From Firmicutes bacterium ZCTH02-B6 (lineage in GTDB: Bacteria > Bacillota > Limnochordia > Limnochordales > ZCTH02-B6), in assembly GCA_002159155.1 (NCBI GenBank), contig LZRQ01000072.1, forward strand, positions 1-15,180: 15,180 bases of DNA, in the 5' to 3' direction. The notes under the pieces are model-generated. The model saw nothing but the letters and a program-made list of their open reading frames with translations. It had not been told where the DNA came from and did no database searches. Positions within the stretch are counted from its first letter, which is position 1. Every line of letters begins with the position of its first letter. Made by a program: the position numbers and the translations under genes. Shown here one piece after another: positions 5,978 through 13,700 of the stretch.

Positions 5978-7123
5978 GTGAAGTCTGTACGGGTCGTGGC
6001 TTTTGCTGTGGCGTTGGTAGCCGTGTCGGTTGCAGCCGCGGTCGCGTGGCTGGGCACGGAGGCGGCCTACGCCCAAAGCGCCTGGCGGTTCGGCGCTGTG
6101 CTGGTCTTGTCGGGCGATGGGGCGGCCTACGGCAACTCCCAGCGGGAGGGGCTCGAGCTCGCGCGGGACACCATCAACGCGGCCGGCGGGATTTTGGGGA
6201 TGCCGGTGGAGATCATTTTCGAGGACTCCCGGGGTGAGCGCACTGAGGCGGTTAACGCCGTGCTCAAGCTGATCAACCGCGACCGGGTGCTGGCCATCAT
6301 CGGGCCCACGTACTCGCCGGAAATGTTCGCGGCCGGGCCTGTGGCTGACCGGGCCCGCACGACCATCATGGGCATCTCCACGACGGCGGTCGGCATCGGC
6401 GAGATCGGCGACTACGTGTTCCGCAACTCTTTGCCCGAGGAGGGCGTCATCCCGACCACCATCCGGGTTTCCAAGGAAAAGCTGGGCTACCGGACCGCGG
6501 CCCTGCTCTACTCCAACAACAACGACTTTACCAAGTCCGCGGCCGAGACGTTTGAGCGGGAGTTGCGGACCAACGGCGTGGAGCTTGTCGCCATCGAGAC
6601 GTTCCACGACGGCGACACCGACTTCCGGGCGCAGTTGACCAAGGTGCTGCAAGCAAACCCCGACGTGCTGGTCGTGTCCGCCTTGTACAAGGAAGCGGCG
6701 CTGTTGTTGCAGCAAGCCCGCCAGCTGGGCCTTGACCAACCGGTGGTGGGCGGCAACGGCTTTAACTCGCCGGAGCTGTACCGGCTGGCCGGCGAGGCCG
6801 CGGAAGGCGCCATCGTGGGGAGCCCCTGGTTCCCCGGGCGGGACGATCCGCTGGTGCAGGATTTCGTCGCCCGCTACCAGGAGCGTTACGGTCGGGTGCC
6901 GGACCAGTTTGCGGCCCAAGCCTACGATGGATTGATGCTCTTTGCCGAGGCGGCGCGGCGGTCAGGCAACCCCACCAACCGGCAGGCGTTCCGCGACGCG
7001 CTGGCGCAGATCCGCAACTTTGAGGGCGTCACCGGCGTGTTCTCCTTTGACGAACACGGCAACCCGATGATGGACGCCACCATCCTCCAGCTGCGCGGCG
7101 GGGAATATGTGGAGTTCAAGTAA
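5978..7123 (+). CDS. Branched-chain amino acid-type ABC transporter substrate-binding protein (LivJ/K-like)
   Basis: Periplasmic binding protein of 381 residues in the Peripla_BP_6 (LivJ/LivK-like) family, first gene of a five-gene HAAT importer. GTG 5978 is chosen over TTG 5972 because AAGGGAGGGG (5961-5970) ends 7 nt before it but only 1 nt before the TTG. The signal peptide is clear: KSVR basic start, a long hydrophobic core and a cleavage site after AAYA (A32). No lipobox cysteine is present. Mature landmarks are the opening FGAVLVLSGDGAAYG, a GLELARDTINAAGGILG helix and strand, the GPTYSPEMFAAGPVADRA ligand-loop region, and NGFNSPELYRLAG and AQAYDGLMLFAEA in the second lobe. Substrates of this family range over branched-chain and other amino acids, amides, urea and aromatic acids, so leucine-type specificity is not shown. 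Confidence 0.93.
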   Translation: MKSVRVVAFAVALVAVSVAAAVAWLGTEAAYAQSAWRFGAVLVLSGDGAAYGNSQREGLELARDTINAAGGILGMPVEIIFEDSRGERTEAVNAVLKLINRDRVLAIIGPTYSPEMFAAGPVADRARTTIMGISTTAVGIGEIGDYVFRNSLPEEGVIPTTIRVSKEKLGYRTAALLYSNNNDFTKSAAETFERELRTNGVELVAIETFHDGDTDFRAQLTKVLQANPDVLVVSALYKEAALLLQQARQLGLDQPVVGGNGFNSPELYRLAGEAAEGAIVGSPWFPGRDDPLVQDFVARYQERYGRVPDQFAAQAYDGLMLFAEAARRSGNPTNRQAFRDALAQIRNFEGVTGVFSFDEHGNPMMDATILQLRGGEYVEFK

Positions 7124-7196
7124 GCCGCAGGCGTAAGGTAGGCCCGAGACGGCTCGCTAACCAATCTAGCCGCTGGATGCGGCGTAGGCCGGGCCC

Positions 7197-7224
7197 GGCG
7201 CGGCCCTTGCGGTCGCGCCGCGCC
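7197..7224 (+). promoter_or_regulatory. GC hairpin just upstream of livH
   Basis: GGCGCGGC (7197-7204) and GCCGCGCC (7217-7224) form a perfect 8-bp stem with a 12-nt loop. An outer 5-bp pairing of 7192-7196 with 7227-7231 is possible past a 2-nt bulge and would cover the G-rich stretch before the livH start at 7233. No T-run follows. It probably affects transcript stability or livH translation between binding protein and permeases. Confidence 0.45.
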
Positions 7225-7232
7225 AGGGGCCG

Positions 7233-8135
7233 GTGGGAGCGCGTGCGACGACCGTGTGGTTTCAGCAACTGATCAACGGCGTGAGCCTGGGGGCTACCTA
7301 TAGCCTCGTTGCCCTGGGGTACACCCTCGTCTTCGGCACCCTGGGCATCATCAATATGGCCCACGGCGACATCTTCATGTTTGGGGCCTTCTTTGGCCTA
7401 GTTCTTGTGGAAACCGGGCTGCTGAGCGCACCGGCCATGCTGGTCGCGGCGGCAGGCGGCGCCGCGATCATGGGGCTGCTTTTGGAGTACATCGCCCTGC
7501 GGCCGCTCCGGCGCCGGCAGGCAGGGCACCTTACGCCGCTTATCAGCACCATCGGCGTGGGCATTTTCCTGCGCAGCCTCGCCCTCCAACTCTTTGGCCC
7601 CGACTCCAAAAGCTTTCCCATGGCGCTGCGGGGCGGCAGCTACCGCCTGGGCGGCGCGGTGGTGACCCAGGTGGACATCGTCATTTTGACGGCCGGTCTC
7701 TTGCTTATGCTCGGATTGTGGCTTCTTTTGTCCCGCACCAAGCTGGGCAAGGCCATGCGGGCGACGGCCGAAAACCAGGCGACGGCGGCGCTCTTGGGCG
7801 TCAACACGGAAGCCATCATTGCCGTTACGGTCATGCTCGCCGCCGCCCTGGGCGGGGTGGCGGGGGCCCTGGTGGGCCTGTCCTTTGCCGTCAGCCCTAC
7901 GATGGGACTTCCTTACGGCCTCAAAGGGTTGTCCATCATCGTGCTGGGCGGCATGGGCAACGTGCCGGGCGCCATGCTTGGCGGCCTCATCCTCGGTTTC
8001 GCCGAGGTGATTACCGTCCAGTTGCTCTCGTCCTCTTGGCGGGATATGGCGGCCTTTACCCTCCTATTCCTGCTGCTCGTGGTGAAACCTGATGGGTTGT
8101 TTGGCCGGGCGCAGCAGGCGGGGGGGAGAGCATGA
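7233..8135 (+). CDS. livH: Branched-chain amino acid-type ABC transporter permease LivH
   Basis: Inner-membrane permease of the LivH family, 300 residues. The N-terminal signature GYTLVFGTLGIINMAHGD, followed by MFGAFFG, is diagnostic of LivH. The downstream ATAENQATAALLGVNTEAI stretch is the cytoplasmic coupling loop, and GLKGLSIIVLGGMGNVPGA is a conserved later segment. It pairs with LivM to form the channel. GTG 7233 is taken as start, but no well-spaced ribosome binding site is seen; GTG 7254, just before the conserved WFQQLINGVSLG stretch, is an alternative. A 109-bp gap with a hairpin separates it from the binding-protein gene, while the 3' end overlaps livM by 4 bp. Confidence 0.93.
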   Translation: MGARATTVWFQQLINGVSLGATYSLVALGYTLVFGTLGIINMAHGDIFMFGAFFGLVLVETGLLSAPAMLVAAAGGAAIMGLLLEYIALRPLRRRQAGHLTPLISTIGVGIFLRSLALQLFGPDSKSFPMALRGGSYRLGGAVVTQVDIVILTAGLLLMLGLWLLLSRTKLGKAMRATAENQATAALLGVNTEAIIAVTVMLAAALGGVAGALVGLSFAVSPTMGLPYGLKGLSIIVLGGMGNVPGAMLGGLILGFAEVITVQLLSSSWRDMAAFTLLFLLLVVKPDGLFGRAQQAGGRA

Positions 8136-9124
8136 CCATGGCCGACTTCTTGGCCGAAGTGTTCAACGCCTACAACTTGCAGGTCGCGATGTTGATCACC
8201 ATCAACTGCCTGCTGGGGTTGAGCGTCTGGGTGCCCCTGTCGGCGGGACAGCTCTCCTTGGGCGGCGCAGGGTTCATGAGCGTCGGCGCGTATACGGCGG
8301 CGCTCTTGACCCTCGAGGCGGGTTGGCCCATCACGCCCGCCATCGCCGCCGGCGCGCTGTTCGCGGCGTTGCTCGCGTTTTTGCTGGGCTACCCCACCTT
8401 GCGTTTGCAAGGGGTGTACCTGGCCATTGCAACCCTCGCCTTTGGCGAGATGGTGAGGATTCTCGCCTTGAACCTGCGCATTACCCACGGGGCGCTGGGC
8501 CTAGCGGGGATTCGCCAGATGGTGGACGAGGTGGCGTGGTACTTGTGGGATCACACGTCCCTAGGCAGCGGCCCCTACGATCCTCACTTCATTGCCAGCC
8601 TCATCGTGCTTGGGCTTCTTGTCGCCATCCTGGCTGTGGTCGTCTATTGCCTGCTGCGCCAGGCGTCGTCTCGGGTGGGGCGCGCGCTGCGGGCCATCCA
8701 GGCCGATGAGCTCGCGGCCCGGGCCATGGGCATCGACACCCGCTACTACAAGCTGCTGGTCTTCACGCAGAGCGGTTTCCTGGCGGGCTTGGCCGGCGGC
8801 ATTTATGCGCACCTGTACTACTTCATCGGCCCCAGCGACTTTGGCTTCAACCGGGCCATTGAGATGCTCTTGTATGTGGTGCTGGGCGGAATGCAAACGT
8901 TGTGGGGGACGCTGGTGGGGGCGGCGGCCTTGACCATACTGCCCGAGCTCCTGCGCTTTTCCGCCAGCTACCGGCTCATGGCCTACGGTGGGCTCTTGGT
9001 GGCCCTCATGATTTTCCGGCCGGAGGGGCTGCTGTCGGCGGCCACCGTCGACGCCTTATCCTTCCGGAGACGGCGCAAGGCCGTTGCAGCCGGGCTGCCG
9101 CCCAAGAAGGAGGGGGCCGCCTAG
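8132..9124 (+). CDS. livM: Branched-chain amino acid-type ABC transporter permease LivM
   Basis: Second inner-membrane permease, 330 residues, LivM family. Recognisable are GQLSLGGAGFMSVGAYTAAL near the N terminus, YPTLRLQGVYLAIATLAFGE, and the coupling loop GRALRAIQADELAARAMGID. The C-terminal tail is basic (FRRRRK). The ATG at 8132 overlaps the livH stop (ATGA). An in-frame ATG at 8138 has better spacing from GGGGGGAGAG (8121-8130), so the protein may be two residues shorter. It forms the translocation pore with LivH. Its stop shares one base with the livG start. Confidence 0.94.
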   Translation: MTMADFLAEVFNAYNLQVAMLITINCLLGLSVWVPLSAGQLSLGGAGFMSVGAYTAALLTLEAGWPITPAIAAGALFAALLAFLLGYPTLRLQGVYLAIATLAFGEMVRILALNLRITHGALGLAGIRQMVDEVAWYLWDHTSLGSGPYDPHFIASLIVLGLLVAILAVVVYCLLRQASSRVGRALRAIQADELAARAMGIDTRYYKLLVFTQSGFLAGLAGGIYAHLYYFIGPSDFGFNRAIEMLLYVVLGGMQTLWGTLVGAAALTILPELLRFSASYRLMAYGGLLVALMIFRPEGLLSAATVDALSFRRRRKAVAAGLPPKKEGAA

Positions 9125-9879
9125 TGCTGGAGCTGCGGGGCGTGAGCATCTCCTTCGGCGGGCTCAAGGCCGTCGACGGCGTTGACATGGACGTAGCCGA
9201 AGGCGAGATCGCGGGCCTCATCGGGCCCAACGGGGCGGGGAAGACGACCGTCTTCAATTTGATCACGGGCCTGTACGCGCCTAACGAGGGCGCCATCACG
9301 TTCCGGGGGCGGGTCATCCACGGTCAGCCGCCCCACCGCATCACGGAACTGGGCATCGCCCGCACCTTCCAGAACATCCGCCTGTTTGGCACGGCCAGCG
9401 CTCTGGAAAACGTCATGATGGCCCGCCACTGCCGCACGCGCAGCGGTTCGCTGGCCGCGATCTTTTTTACCCGCGCCTTTCGGGACGAAGAGGCGCAGAC
9501 CCGCGCCCGGGCGCTGGAGCTGCTGGATTTCGTGGGGCTTGCCGATGTGCAGGGGGTGCGGGCCGCTGACCTGCCGTACGGCCTGCAGCGGCGGCTGGAG
9601 ATCGCCCGCGCGTTGGCCACGGAACCCCAGTTGTTGCTCTTGGATGAGCCGGCGGCGGGCATGAACGAAACCGAAAGCGAGGGCCTCATGCAGCTCATCC
9701 GGCGCATCCGGGACGAGCTGGGCAAGACGGTACTGCTCATCGACCACGACATGCGGGTCGTGATGGGCTTGTGCGATCGCATTACGGTGCTCAACTTCGG
9801 CCGCCGGCTGGCCCACGGCCGCCCCGAGGAAGTACGCAGCAACCCGGACGTCATCGAGGCCTATCTGGGGAGGGAGTAG
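9124..9879 (+). CDS. livG: Branched-chain amino acid-type ABC transporter ATP-binding protein LivG
   Basis: Cytoplasmic ATPase, 251 residues, LivG family. Walker A is GPNGAGKTT (34-42), the Q-loop region is ARTFQNIRLF, the signature region reads LPYGLQRRLEIARAL, Walker B is LLLLDEP with D174 and E175, and the H-loop His is H208 in LIDHDM. The signature has a variant form (LPYG instead of LSGG) that is common in LivG. The C terminus ends in the family's usual VIEAYLGRE. GTG 9124 is used because AAGGAGGGG at 9107-9115 lies 8 nt upstream and the coding similarity starts there; the frame stays open further upstream but without support. It works as a heterodimer with LivF. Confidence 0.95.
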   Translation: MLELRGVSISFGGLKAVDGVDMDVAEGEIAGLIGPNGAGKTTVFNLITGLYAPNEGAITFRGRVIHGQPPHRITELGIARTFQNIRLFGTASALENVMMARHCRTRSGSLAAIFFTRAFRDEEAQTRARALELLDFVGLADVQGVRAADLPYGLQRRLEIARALATEPQLLLLDEPAAGMNETESEGLMQLIRRIRDELGKTVLLIDHDMRVVMGLCDRITVLNFGRRLAHGRPEEVRSNPDVIEAYLGRE

Positions 9880-9882
9880 GCC

Positions 9883-10587
9883 GTGCTGCAGGTGGAGGAC
9901 GTGCGCGCCGGCTACGGCGCCGTCCAGGTGCTCAAGGGCATCCGGCTCCACGTGTCGCAGGGGCAGATCGTCGCCCTTATCGGCGCCAACGGCGCTGGCA
10001 AGACAACCACCTTGAGGGTGATCGCCGGCCAGCTGCGGCCGTCCGCCGGCCGCGTTGTGTTTGGCGGCGAGGATATTAGCCGCCGGCCGGCTTACGCGCG
10101 CGCCCGGGCCGGTCTCGTGCACGTCCCCGAAGGCCGGGCAGTGCTGACCCGCATGACCGTGCAAGAAAACCTGGAGATGGGCGCATACGCCCGCGCCGAT
10201 GCCGAGGTGGCGCACGACCTGGAGCGCGTTTTCACCCGGTTTCCCCGCCTGCGCGAACGCCGTCGCCAGCCGGCCGGCACCTTGTCCGGCGGTGAGCAGC
10301 AGATGCTGGCCATCGGTCGCGCCCTCATGGCCCGGCCCAAAGTGTTGCTCCTCGATGAGCCCTCCATGGGCTTGGCGCCGCTGGTCACCGCCGAGATCTT
10401 CCGCCTCATCCAGGAGATCAACCAAGAAGGGACCACCATTCTCCTCGTGGAGCAAAACGCCCGCCAAGCCCTGCGCATCGCCCACTATGCGTACGTCATG
10501 GAAACTGGGCAGATTGCCCTGGAAGGCTCTGCGAAGGAGCTTCTAAACAACCGCCGTGTGGTAGACGCATACCTCGGCGGCGCTTAA
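9883..10587 (+). CDS. livF: Branched-chain amino acid-type ABC transporter ATP-binding protein LivF
   Basis: Second cytoplasmic ATPase, 234 residues, the normal LivF length. Walker A GANGAGKTT starts at residue 34 with Lys40, signature LSGGEQQ is at 134-140, and Walker B LLLDEP has D158/E159, followed by SMGLAPL, a LivF hallmark. LLVEQNARQAL carries the family's EQN in the H-loop area, and the protein ends VVDAYLGGA. The GTG start follows the livG stop by 3 bp with GGGGAGGGAG (9867-9876) as ribosome binding site. It is the last gene of the liv-type operon; no clear terminator follows directly. Confidence 0.95.
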   Translation: MLQVEDVRAGYGAVQVLKGIRLHVSQGQIVALIGANGAGKTTTLRVIAGQLRPSAGRVVFGGEDISRRPAYARARAGLVHVPEGRAVLTRMTVQENLEMGAYARADAEVAHDLERVFTRFPRLRERRRQPAGTLSGGEQQMLAIGRALMARPKVLLLDEPSMGLAPLVTAEIFRLIQEINQEGTTILLVEQNARQALRIAHYAYVMETGQIALEGSAKELLNNRRVVDAYLGGA

Positions 10588-10797
10588 GTTCTTGCGCGAG
10601 CATCCATCGGCCTATCCCGCGTCGATCCGCGCAGTCCAACAGGGAAATAGGTCATTCCATCAAAAACAAAAGCCAGTGTCCGTGGATGCCGTTGACAGGA
10701 CGCGCGGGATAGGGGGGATGTGAGTTACGCGGCCTGCAGCACAGCGCGGCGGTAACCCGGGCAGAGTACGGGACGTGGCATGAAAGGAGCATCGGCA
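10588..10797 (+). promoter_or_regulatory. Upstream region of the autotransporter gene: inverted repeat and candidate promoter
   Basis: This 210-bp gap has no gene. An exact 11-bp inverted repeat, CCTATCCCGCG (10611-10621) and CGCGGGATAGG (10703-10713), is separated by 81 nt. A consensus -35 hexamer TTGACA lies at 10692-10697 just before the right arm; the bases 17-19 nt further on are G-rich with no good -10 (GATGTG at 10717 is the nearest). The ribosome binding site GAAAGGAG (10781-10788) serves ATG 10798. A promoter for the autotransporter here is plausible but unproven. Confidence 0.4.
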
Positions 10798-13700
10798 ATG
10801 CTGGTGCGATGGACGCTCGCGACTGTGTTGCTGGTCGCCGTTTTGTCCTCAGGCGTCGCGTTTGCGGCGGACTTGTACGTGGGTCCCGGGGAGCAGTACG
10901 AGTCGATTGCGGACGCCGTGGACAGCGCGGGCTCCGGGGACCGGATCATCATCAGGGATGGGGAGTACCAGGAAAACGTCTGGAGCCGGTTTTTCGGTGT
11001 CCCGAGCAATGTAATCATCATGGCGGAAAACCCCCATCAGGTCCAGTTGATCGGCGAGCTGCTCGTGCAAGGCGGCAGCGGCTGGGTGATGGACGGGCTT
11101 TCCGTATCGTTGCAAGGCAACAGCTCGAGCTCGCTATACGCCATCTCGACGACCGGCACGGGTCATAAGCTCCTCAACGTGGGAAACGTGATCCTCTCGG
11201 GTACCGCTGGTTGGCCATCAGCAGCTATCGCGATGTCCGGTAACGGCGGTACCCTTACCATCGCCGAGGGCGCCACGGTGGAGGTAACCCTCACAAACGG
11301 GGACTCAACCGACGGCATCACCATCATGCCGCAAGGCGCTTGGACGATCGATCAGCGGGGGACCATTCTCGTGTCGGCCGATGGGCCTCTCGCCACGGGG
11401 ATCACCATCGGTCCTTCGTCGACCAACAACACCGCCAACATCACCCTGTCTGGGACCGGGAACGTCGAGGTGACGGCGGACGCGTACGCGGCCGGAATCA
11501 TGGCGGGCGCTTTTTACCAGGTCTGGGGTAGCGACGTCGATTTCTACGCGAGGCCCCTTCAGCAGATTAACATGGATTACCGCGGCGACGTGACCGTCAC
11601 CGGCGAAGACGGAGATTCGACCGCGGACGGTGTATACGTAGCTTCTCGGGGGGCAGGCGGCCGCGTGGCTTTGTCGGGGGACATCACCGTCTCAGGCGGC
11701 GCCTTGGCTCGGGGCGTGTACACTCGCCTTGACGCAACCGGCAACGCGGTCATAAGCGGTGACGTGAGGGTCACGGCGCGAGCTGCCGACTCAGAGGGCT
11801 ACGGGGTAAGGCTTCTTTTTGGTCAGAGCGGCGGCGCAACGGAAGGCACCGCCCAAGTGGACGGCGACGTGACCGTAAGCGCCGGATCCCACGCCGAGGG
11901 CATCTCGATTGACGGCGGCGCGGGGAGCACCGTGAGCATCGCCGGCGCGGTCGAGGCCGAGTCCCGCGACGACGGTTCCGAGGCTGTGGGCGTCAGGATT
12001 CGCGCCGGCTCCGGCAGCGAGGTATCGGTGCTCGGCGGTACGACCGTGACCGGCGGCTCCAGCGCCACGGCTGTAGTCATCACGGCTGGCGACGGGAGCA
12101 TGGTCAACGTGTCGGGCCGCTACGCCGCCACTGCACGGGATGCCGTCTCGGTCGGCACAGGTCTCGATATCCAGCTTGGCGGCGGCACCACCCTAGTTTC
12201 CACCGGTGAAATCGTCGTGCTCGGTGGCGATGAGGAAGCGGCTGCCGCGTCCCGAACGTTGACCGGCGCTCGGATTGCCGGCAGCGACGTCGCCAGTGAC
12301 CTGGGTGGGCGCGTTGTGGTGACGTCGGAGAAAGACGGGTCGTCCGGCAGGGGGGTATACGTCACGGGCGGACGGGGCGACCGGCTTGCCGTGAATGCCC
12401 AGATCCTGGTGGCAACTGCCGACACGGCTGAAGGGCTCGTCTACGAGGCTGCGGGTGTGGACCCGGCGCTCGACGATCCCGGTGCGGACATACCGCCCGT
12501 CGTGATGAACGTCACCGGGGAAATCGACGTAACCGCAAACAGCGCCACAGGCGTCAGGTTGCAGACCGGCACCGGGATCGAGGTAGAGTTCACCAACGAA
12601 GGCACGATCACGGCGGCAAGCAGGAGCGACACCGATAAGCCCGTTGGGTTGGCGGTCGCCGTGAGCGAAACGGCCCGTATCGTGAACAAAGGCGTGATCG
12701 ATGTCGTGGGCGGAACGGCCGTCGACGCCTCCGGGTCGACCGGCGACATCACCGTGGTCAACGCGGGCGAGGTGTCCGGGGACGTCGTCCTGGACGGTGA
12801 CGACGTTGAGCTGGTGCTGACGGAAACCTCCGCCGTCAATGGGAGAGTGTCCATCGCCGGTACGAAGGCTACGGCGACGCTATATGCCGGAGCGCGCCTG
12901 AATGGCGAGCTCTCGAGTGGGTCTAGCGGGAGCAAGCTGGAGCTGAAGCAGGCGGAGACCGGAAGCGGCACGACCCAACTGCAGGGCATTGACGGTTTCG
13001 ACCGTGCCGCGATTTCGGGCGGCCGGTGGGTCTTTACGACCACCGCGAACATCAAGCAGGTAGAGATCGGCGGGGGAGAACTGGCGGTCGACGGACATCT
13101 CAAGAGCAGCGACGGCGTGCGCGTAACCGGCGGCGTCCTGAGCGGCGTCGGTAACATCGACGCTGAGGTGCACGTGCTCAACGGGAAGGTGTCGCCGGGC
13201 AGTGGCATCGGAGTGCTCACCATCGGCGGGGGGGTCAGGGACCAGGATTATTACCAGTACGAAGACGCTGAACTGGTCATCGAGCTCCGGCCGGCGGAGA
13301 ACCCGGTGCCGGGCGTCGATTACGACCAGCTGGTGGTTACGGGCACGGCGTACCTCCAGAGTGGGACGACGGTGCGGATCGTGCCCGCACCGGGCGTGTA
13401 CCGCAACCTCGGCCGCTACACCATCATCGACGGCGTAGTGCACGCGGACGACCTGAGCGCCATCAACGTGGAGATCGGTACGGGAGGCGCTCTGTTCTTG
13501 GCCGGACAGCTTGAGGAAGGCTCACTGACGCTGGTGTTGGAGCCCAAGCCGTTTGAAAGCGCGGCGGCCACGGCCAACCAACAGGCGGTCGCGGCAGTGC
13601 TGACCGCGACGCTCGACGCGCCTGGGTCCGACCTGGGTGAGGTGCACGAGTGGCTTTTCAGTCTTGGACAGGGTGACGTGGGCAAGCTGTATGCGGCGCT

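Noticed and set aside
9121..10485. Minus-strand open frame of 454 residues opposite livG/livF
   Set aside because: Antisense to two ATPase genes with all motifs on the + strand; no recognisable domain.
10601..10688. CATCCA/TGGATG pair as extra leader stem upstream of the autotransporter
   Set aside because: Only 6 bp, and it would cross the 11-bp inverted repeat; likely chance.
11584..12760. Passenger repeats read as DNA-level tandem repeats or CRISPR-like array
   Set aside because: The periodicity is in the protein pattern; nucleotide copies differ strongly and the frame is continuous, so this is a beta-helix repeat.
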